Assembly (NCBI GenBank): GCA_021845705.1
Contig: JAJZVJ010000064.1
Location: forward strand, 1 to 9,318
Length of the DNA stretch: 9,318 nucleotides
Origin: a bacterium
GTDB taxonomy: Bacteria > Elusimicrobiota > Elusimicrobia > Elusimicrobiales > UBA9959
Direction of reading: 5' to 3'
Shown in pieces: positions 5,756 through 9,318 of the stretch. Every line of letters begins with the position of its first letter. Within the stretch, counting starts at the first letter, position 1. Under the pieces are notes generated by a model. The model saw only the letters and a list, made by a program, of their open reading frames with translations. It did no database searches and was not told where the DNA came from. The position numbers were made by a program, and so were the translations under genes.

Positions 5756-6442
5756 TTACGGCTGCTTCACGGCTTTGGTGAGCGAGATGTCCCCGGAGGT
5801 GGACCTGGCCGAGACCGGAAGCCCGGCCTTCCCGGAGAATTCGTTATGCAGCTTGCCATTGGTGGTGGCGGCGTCCACGGCTATTGTAGCGGTTTCGGGG
5901 AATGTGGCGGCGATATCCCCCGAGGTCGTTTTTAAAGTTATGACCTTGGAAGTTTCAGGCGCTTTGAACGCGCCCGTAATATCCCCGGAGTTGGTTGTGG
6001 CTTTCAGACTGCCCGAGATGTTATCAAGGCCGATGTCTCCGGAATTGGTCTTTGCCTCGATGGAGCCTCCGACGTTGTGGAATTCGATATCGCCGGAATT
6101 GGTGACGGCGGTTATTGAAAGGCCGGGCGGCAGCTGCACCCGGAAGCCGGTTTTTATGTCATTGTACTCGCCGGATTTATCCAGGGCCTTGAGGATGAGG
6201 CGGCCGTCGGAGACTTTTACCGTTACGTTGCAGGCCCGGGCGTTGTCCGGCAGCTGCTCTACCTGGATGGCGGAGGCCTGGGTGCTTTCAACATAGACCA
6301 AGGCGGAATTGGTGCGGATGTTTACGCCGGTTATCTTTTCCGACGGGAAGGTCTGTATGTCTTTTTTGCTCTCCACATCAGCGGCATTGCCCGCCGTAAC
6401 CGTACCCGCGCACAGCATTAATGCCAGCATAAGTTTTTTCAT
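5756..6442 (-). CDS. Exported DUF4097-type beta-repeat protein
   Basis: A 228-residue secreted or envelope protein of unknown function. Residues 1-20 are a Sec signal peptide (MKKLMLALMLCAGTVTAGNA, probable cut after AGNA). The mature part is a regular beta-solenoid-like repeat with five copies of a T/S-x-SGDI core: TNSGDIEF, TNSGDIGL, TNSGDITG, TTSGDIAA and STSGDISL, spaced about 18-45 residues apart. This is the hallmark of DUF4097/putative-adhesin proteins. The start at 6442 is chosen over the longer frame because it overlaps the protease stop as ATGA and has GGAG just upstream. Being coupled to a peptide-maturation protease, it might bind or display the exported peptide, or protect the envelope, but this is guesswork. 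No lipobox was found at a sensible position. Confidence 0.85.
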   Translation of the reverse strand: MKKLMLALMLCAGTVTAGNAADVESKKDIQTFPSEKITGVNIRTNSALVYVESTQASAIQVEQLPDNARACNVTVKVSDGRLILKALDKSGEYNDIKTGFRVQLPPGLSITAVTNSGDIEFHNVGGSIEAKTNSGDIGLDNISGSLKATTNSGDITGAFKAPETSKVITLKTTSGDIAATFPETATIAVDAATTNGKLHNEFSGKAGLPVSARSTSGDISLTKAVKQP

Positions 6443-7536
6443 ATTGTCTCCAGCCTGGTTTGTTTTAGCTTGCCCCACTCTATATGTCCTTCCTTGATCC
6501 GGCGCAGCCCGCCCATAAGCGCCATGATTACAAAGTACAATCCTATAATAATTCTGTGGCCTTCATGTAGCAGGGTGGACGGAGCGTTGTACGCGATATA
6601 CAACATATCCGCGATACGCCCCGCCCGCGAGAACACATGCCACAGGATGTACAGGGAGAACCCGGTGAAGGCAACCAGGTACACCCTGTGGAGGTGGTCC
6701 ATCCAGCGGTTCCCGCCGTATTTCTCCCGGAGATCGTTGTAAATCCAGTAGGCGTCGGTCCTGAGCAGCGGATTGACGTTGAAAGCCATGATCAGGAGTA
6801 TCCACTTGGCCGTCTCGGCGCAGGTGGCATTGCCGGTGAACAGCGCGGGCAGCACCAGCAGGAAAAGGTAGGTGGATTGCGCGATGAATCCGCCGCAGTC
6901 TATGGCGAGCTGCCGCCCGATGCCGAGTTTTTCCATACCGGAAACATTGGTGTAGAAGACGGGATAGAACAGGTAGACGGAGAAGCCTATTGGCCGCAGG
7001 CCTATGCCGGCGCGGCCGGCGGCGAAGGAATGGCCCAGCTCGTGCACCAGGCTGCCCAGGGCTATGAGCAGGAAGATCAGCGGGCCGTTGGCCGCGCCGC
7101 CGCCATGCCCGGTCTTTAAAATGACCAGGCCGCCGGCCAAGCCGAGGACGCCGGCGAGCAGAAACGCATACAGCGGCTTTGTCAGGTCCTTGACCTTATC
7201 GAGCCCCAGGAAGCTGATAACTTTTTCCTGAGCCTTCGGCGGGATGAGCCTGATGCTGGGCTGGAGCAGGCTCTTCAGAATGGATTTAAGGCGCTTCGCC
7301 GGGACGGCCTCGCGCAAAACGCCGAGCGAAAGCAGCCGGTCGAAGATCTTCTCCGGATAGCCTACGCCGAGCGCCGACAAGGCTTTGAAGTATTCGCCGC
7401 GCTCGCCGGCGCCGGGCAGCTTTGACACCAGCCATAAAGTTTCTTCAGCGAGCCAATAGCAGGAAGTATCCGTGACGATCAGTGAGTCCGGGCCGTTCTC
7501 CACGGCGTAGCCAGGCTTGAGGTGGTTTTCGTACAT
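6439..7536 (-). CDS. M50-like membrane zinc metalloprotease of a peptide-maturation cluster (YydH-like)
   Basis: A 365-residue integral membrane protein. The zinc site HELGH is at residues 165-169, inside a membrane helix (SLVHELGHSFAAGRAG), and the second motif NPLLRTDAYW has the third ligand Asp261, as in site-2-protease/M50 enzymes. About six hydrophobic segments are visible (near 122-140, 152-168, 184-195, 215-233, 244-256 and two after 285). Residues 1-80 are soluble and resemble the winged-helix/PqqD-like N-termini of peptide-modifying proteases (LKPGYAVENGPDSLIVTD, then a helical part). Families of this type sit beside radical SAM peptide maturases, YydH being the best known, and may cut or export the modified peptide. 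A GTG at 7575 would overlap the previous gene by 14 bases, but the ATG at 7536 has GAGGT upstream and fits better. Confidence 0.88.
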   Translation of the reverse strand: MYENHLKPGYAVENGPDSLIVTDTSCYWLAEETLWLVSKLPGAGERGEYFKALSALGVGYPEKIFDRLLSLGVLREAVPAKRLKSILKSLLQPSIRLIPPKAQEKVISFLGLDKVKDLTKPLYAFLLAGVLGLAGGLVILKTGHGGGAANGPLIFLLIALGSLVHELGHSFAAGRAGIGLRPIGFSVYLFYPVFYTNVSGMEKLGIGRQLAIDCGGFIAQSTYLFLLVLPALFTGNATCAETAKWILLIMAFNVNPLLRTDAYWIYNDLREKYGGNRWMDHLHRVYLVAFTGFSLYILWHVFSRAGRIADMLYIAYNAPSTLLHEGHRIIIGLYFVIMALMGGLRRIKEGHIEWGKLKQTRLETI

Positions 7537-7561
7537 GGTGGTTTTTACCTCGGGCATGGGT

Positions 7562-8977
7562 TTAACCGTGGACACTCGGCGCCCCGGCGCCGGCCGGGAC
7601 GGCTGCGCCGCCGTTCTTCAGGCGCTTCTGATAAGCCAGCTTCAGGCCTTCAAGGATGGTCGTTTTTATCTCGTCGCAGTGCGGCTTGAACAGATCTCCC
7701 GTCTTAGCCCGGCAGCGCACGCCGCACTGGCCGCCGCAGGCCAGCGCCACGGGGCATTTTACGCACTCTTCCATATTGGCGACGTGGCGGGTTTTATAGG
7801 TCTCGCGCAGGGGGAAGAATTCCACGCCGTCTTTTGAGACGTGGCCTACGCGGTACTCGGGGTAGCCGGCCTCTTCGAAGCAGGCATAGAGATCGCCGAA
7901 GGGGTCTATGACCAGCGTGTTCTGGGTGGTCTGCATGCAGAACGAGGTCTGCATGAGGCCGAGGCCCTTTTCAAGCTTGAAGAGATAGCTCATATCGTTA
8001 GCCCGGAGGCTGATGGGGTGTTCCATATCTATGCCGAGCGCGAAGACCTTGGAGGACAGCTCGCCGGCGTCCATAAAATCCGTGGTGTCCACTGCGGCCA
8101 CGTTATCGTGCAGGGGGCTGGCGTAGATGCTGGCGTTGGGCGCGCCCAGGATACCCTTGCGCTTGAGTTCGGCCATCAGCGCGGGGATGGACTGCATGGT
8201 GCGCCTGTCCAGGTTGAGCCTTATGCTGACGTGCGTTCCCTGTTTTAAGAGCAGGGCCATGTTGTCCACGATCTTGTCGAAGGTCTTTTCGCCGGAGGCC
8301 GGGATGCGGGATTTGTCGTGCAGCTCGCGGTCGCCGTCCAGCGAGACCTGGACGGTGTTCACTTTGCCGGGCCCGGAGCCGAAGATGTCCGCCATGGAGT
8401 CCACCTGCGTGGCGTTGGAAATGGCGCGGGAGGCCATGCCGTGGCGCTGCGCGTAACCGAGCGCCTTGCGGATGACAGGGCCGTTGGCCGGGAGGAAAGG
8501 CTCGCCGCCGTAAAACGAGAGATCCACATTTTTAAGCTCGATACCAGGAAGAATGTCGGCGATGTGGTTCTCGAAGATGCTCTCGATGAATTCCGGCGTC
8601 ATGACGGCTTTGGATTTATGGGGCCGGTGTTCCTGCTGATAGCAGTACTTGCAGGCCAGGTTGCAGTTGTAGCTCATGAGAAGCATAAGCCCGCCATGCG
8701 TGGCCTGCTTTTCGCGTTTGTGGTGGAAAGCGGCGGCCAGCTCCCGGAACCGGGCCTGCTCGGTTTCCGGCGGAAGGGCGGTGAGGTGGCCGCGCTTCGT
8801 GAGAAAGTCTATGTCTTTGGGGGATAAGAAAGACAGCGTTTCCGCGTCTTTGGTGCGCAGGCTGTCGCCCAGCTTTCTGGAGACCGCGTCCATGCAGCCG
8901 TTTACCCCGTTGAACAACAGGGAGCTGTCTTCCAGGTCTATCACGTTTAAATACTGGCTGATGTGGTGTTTGGTCAT
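7562..8977 (-). CDS. Radical SAM/SPASM peptide maturase
   Basis: A 471-residue iron-sulfur enzyme that would modify a ribosomally made peptide by radical chemistry. The radical SAM cluster motif CNLACKYC (Cys105, 109, 112) and the GGEP loop (157-160, SAM binding) are clear. The C-terminal SPASM domain follows the family spacing exactly: C347-x13-G-x4-C366, then C405-x2-C408-x5-C414-x3-C418 and C434, with an extra Cys422, enough for two auxiliary 4Fe-4S clusters. Residues 1-90 (SQYLNVIDLEDSSLLFNGVNG, helical after) resemble the leader-recognising N-terminal part of such maturases. The frame stays open to 9061, but the ATG at 8977 has GGGAG six bases upstream and is preferred. Just upstream is a short cysteine-ending peptide gene, the probable substrate. 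The linkage formed (thioether, C-C or epimer) cannot be read from sequence. Confidence 0.93.
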   Translation of the reverse strand: MTKHHISQYLNVIDLEDSSLLFNGVNGCMDAVSRKLGDSLRTKDAETLSFLSPKDIDFLTKRGHLTALPPETEQARFRELAAAFHHKREKQATHGGLMLLMSYNCNLACKYCYQQEHRPHKSKAVMTPEFIESIFENHIADILPGIELKNVDLSFYGGEPFLPANGPVIRKALGYAQRHGMASRAISNATQVDSMADIFGSGPGKVNTVQVSLDGDRELHDKSRIPASGEKTFDKIVDNMALLLKQGTHVSIRLNLDRRTMQSIPALMAELKRKGILGAPNASIYASPLHDNVAAVDTTDFMDAGELSSKVFALGIDMEHPISLRANDMSYLFKLEKGLGLMQTSFCMQTTQNTLVIDPFGDLYACFEEAGYPEYRVGHVSKDGVEFFPLRETYKTRHVANMEECVKCPVALACGGQCGVRCRAKTGDLFKPHCDEIKTTILEGLKLAYQKRLKNGGAAVPAGAGAPSVHG

Positions 8978-9002
8978 ATTGGCTCCCTGGGCTGGTTTTG
9001 GA

Positions 9003-9209
9003 TTAACAGGTCTGGACGGTGGAGATCGGCTCGTCGGCGCTGGTCTTTTCCCACGGCGCAACGGCGCGCTTTCGGGGGAAACGGCTGTCTATAAGCACCG
9101 GGGCTTCTTTTACGGCCGCGGGGCTGGCCGCGGCGGGGGCCGCGGTTTTATTGGCTTTTACCGGGGCGCCGGCCGCGAAAAGGACTGCGAAGACTATTAA
9201 AACTAGTAT
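9003..9209 (-). CDS. Candidate precursor peptide of the radical SAM system (start codon unresolved)
   Basis: A short frame ending TAA at 9003-9005, 25 bases before the maturase start. From the ATA at 9209 it has 68 residues: a strongly hydrophobic segment (ILVLIVFAVLFAAGAPVKA), an Ala/Pro/Lys low-complexity linker, then a C-terminal part starting VLIDSRFPRKRAVAPWEK and finishing STVQTC with the only Cys at the very end. Signal or anchor, linker and small polar tail are what a secreted or membrane-tethered RiPP precursor might look like. There is no in-frame ATG, GTG or TTG before the hydrophobic segment. In-frame ATGs at 9260 and 9233 are cut off by a TAA at 9219-9221. Options are an ATA start, an internal GTG at 9098 giving a 31-residue peptide, a sequencing error, or decay. 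No homologue is recognised. Confidence 0.45.
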   Translation of the reverse strand: MLVLIVFAVLFAAGAPVKANKTAAPAAASPAAVKEAPVLIDSRFPRKRAVAPWEKTSADEPISTVQTC

Positions 9210-9218
9210 GGCAACAAA

Positions 9219-9318
9219 TTAATTATGCAACATAATGCTTTCGCAATTTGGTGTCCGCATCCTGTCGCGTAAATTTCCACACAATCTTGCTTCCGCTCTT
9301 ATTCCTTTGTCTTTCCCA
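9219..9318 (-). other. Upstream region of the peptide operon, possibly the tail of another frame
   Basis: The minus-strand frame entering from the window edge is open for 33 codons and ends at the TAA at 9219-9221. It is in the same frame as the peptide gene. It has no recognisable motif and may be chance. No confident sigma-70 promoter was found; TTGCGA (operon strand, near 9242-9247) with a weak ATTAAT 17 bases later is the best option. Confidence 0.2.
9222..9236. promoter_or_regulatory. Perfect palindrome ATTATG-N3-CATAAT upstream of the peptide operon
   Basis: ATTATG (9222-9227) and CATAAT (9231-9236) are perfectly inverted around CAA, in an AT-rich stretch just upstream of the precursor frame, where a promoter or operator is expected. 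A dimeric repressor site is plausible. It also contains the ATG at 9233 that would open the peptide frame if the TAA were absent. Confidence 0.4.

Noticed and set aside
9019..9222. Plus-strand frame with a hydrophobic stretch
   Set aside because: Antisense to the better placed peptide frame; its hydrophobicity reflects Ala/Gly-rich GC codons, and no ribosome site suits it.
1..9318. CRISPR array, tRNA, rRNA or insertion sequence
   Set aside because: No regularly spaced repeats, cloverleaf, rRNA-like segment or transposase was seen.

Overview
The window reads as part of a bacterial plasmid or other self-replicating accessory element, with moderately high GC. It carries a PF04796-type RepA replication initiator and a ParA/ParB partition operon led by a small ribbon-helix-helix protein. 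It also carries a catalytic-domain-only tyrosine recombinase, an AbrB/PIN toxin-antitoxin pair and a peptide-maturation operon. The host phylum cannot be fixed from sequence alone. Shine-Dalgarno sequences are clear and coding is dense, so the host is a bacterium; an uncultivated Gram-negative-like lineage is plausible, but this is inference.

Layout. 31-915 (-) is repA. 916-1070 is a control region with two nearly identical perfect palindromes, candidate centromere, Rep operator or terminator sites. 1071-2976 (-) is the RHH-parA-parB operon, read from right to left, with overlapping genes. 3060-3551 (-) is a small phage-CII-like helix-turn-helix protein, and 3586-4116 (-) is a minimal tyrosine recombinase. 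A 28-bp inverted-repeat site with the 11-6-11 geometry of Xer/dif sites directly abuts the recombinase start codon. Divergent from it, 4315-4982 (+) is a vapBC-like addiction pair with its own promoter. It is followed by a 93-bp imperfect inverted-repeat element that starts at the last base of the toxin stop codon. 4983-5326 has no convincing gene.

5327-9209 (-) is one tightly packed operon, read from right to left: a short peptide with a hydrophobic N-terminus and a terminal Cys (candidate RiPP precursor, start codon unresolved), a radical SAM/SPASM peptide maturase, an M50-like membrane zinc metalloprotease with an N-terminal PqqD/wHTH-like part, an exported DUF4097 beta-repeat protein, and a stand-alone receiver domain whose phospho-acceptor Asp is Glu. 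A GC-rich hairpin with a short T-run follows the last gene.

How it fits together: RepA, ParAB and the RHH protein maintain the element, the AbrB/PIN pair stabilises it, the recombinase and dif-like site probably resolve multimers or exchange modules, and the right half is cargo. The cargo recalls epipeptide-type (YydFGH) logic, with precursor, radical SAM enzyme and M50 protease. It differs in having a SPASM enzyme, no visible ABC transporter, and two unusual partners, DUF4097 and a pseudo-receiver. This is the best candidate here for a previously undescribed system.
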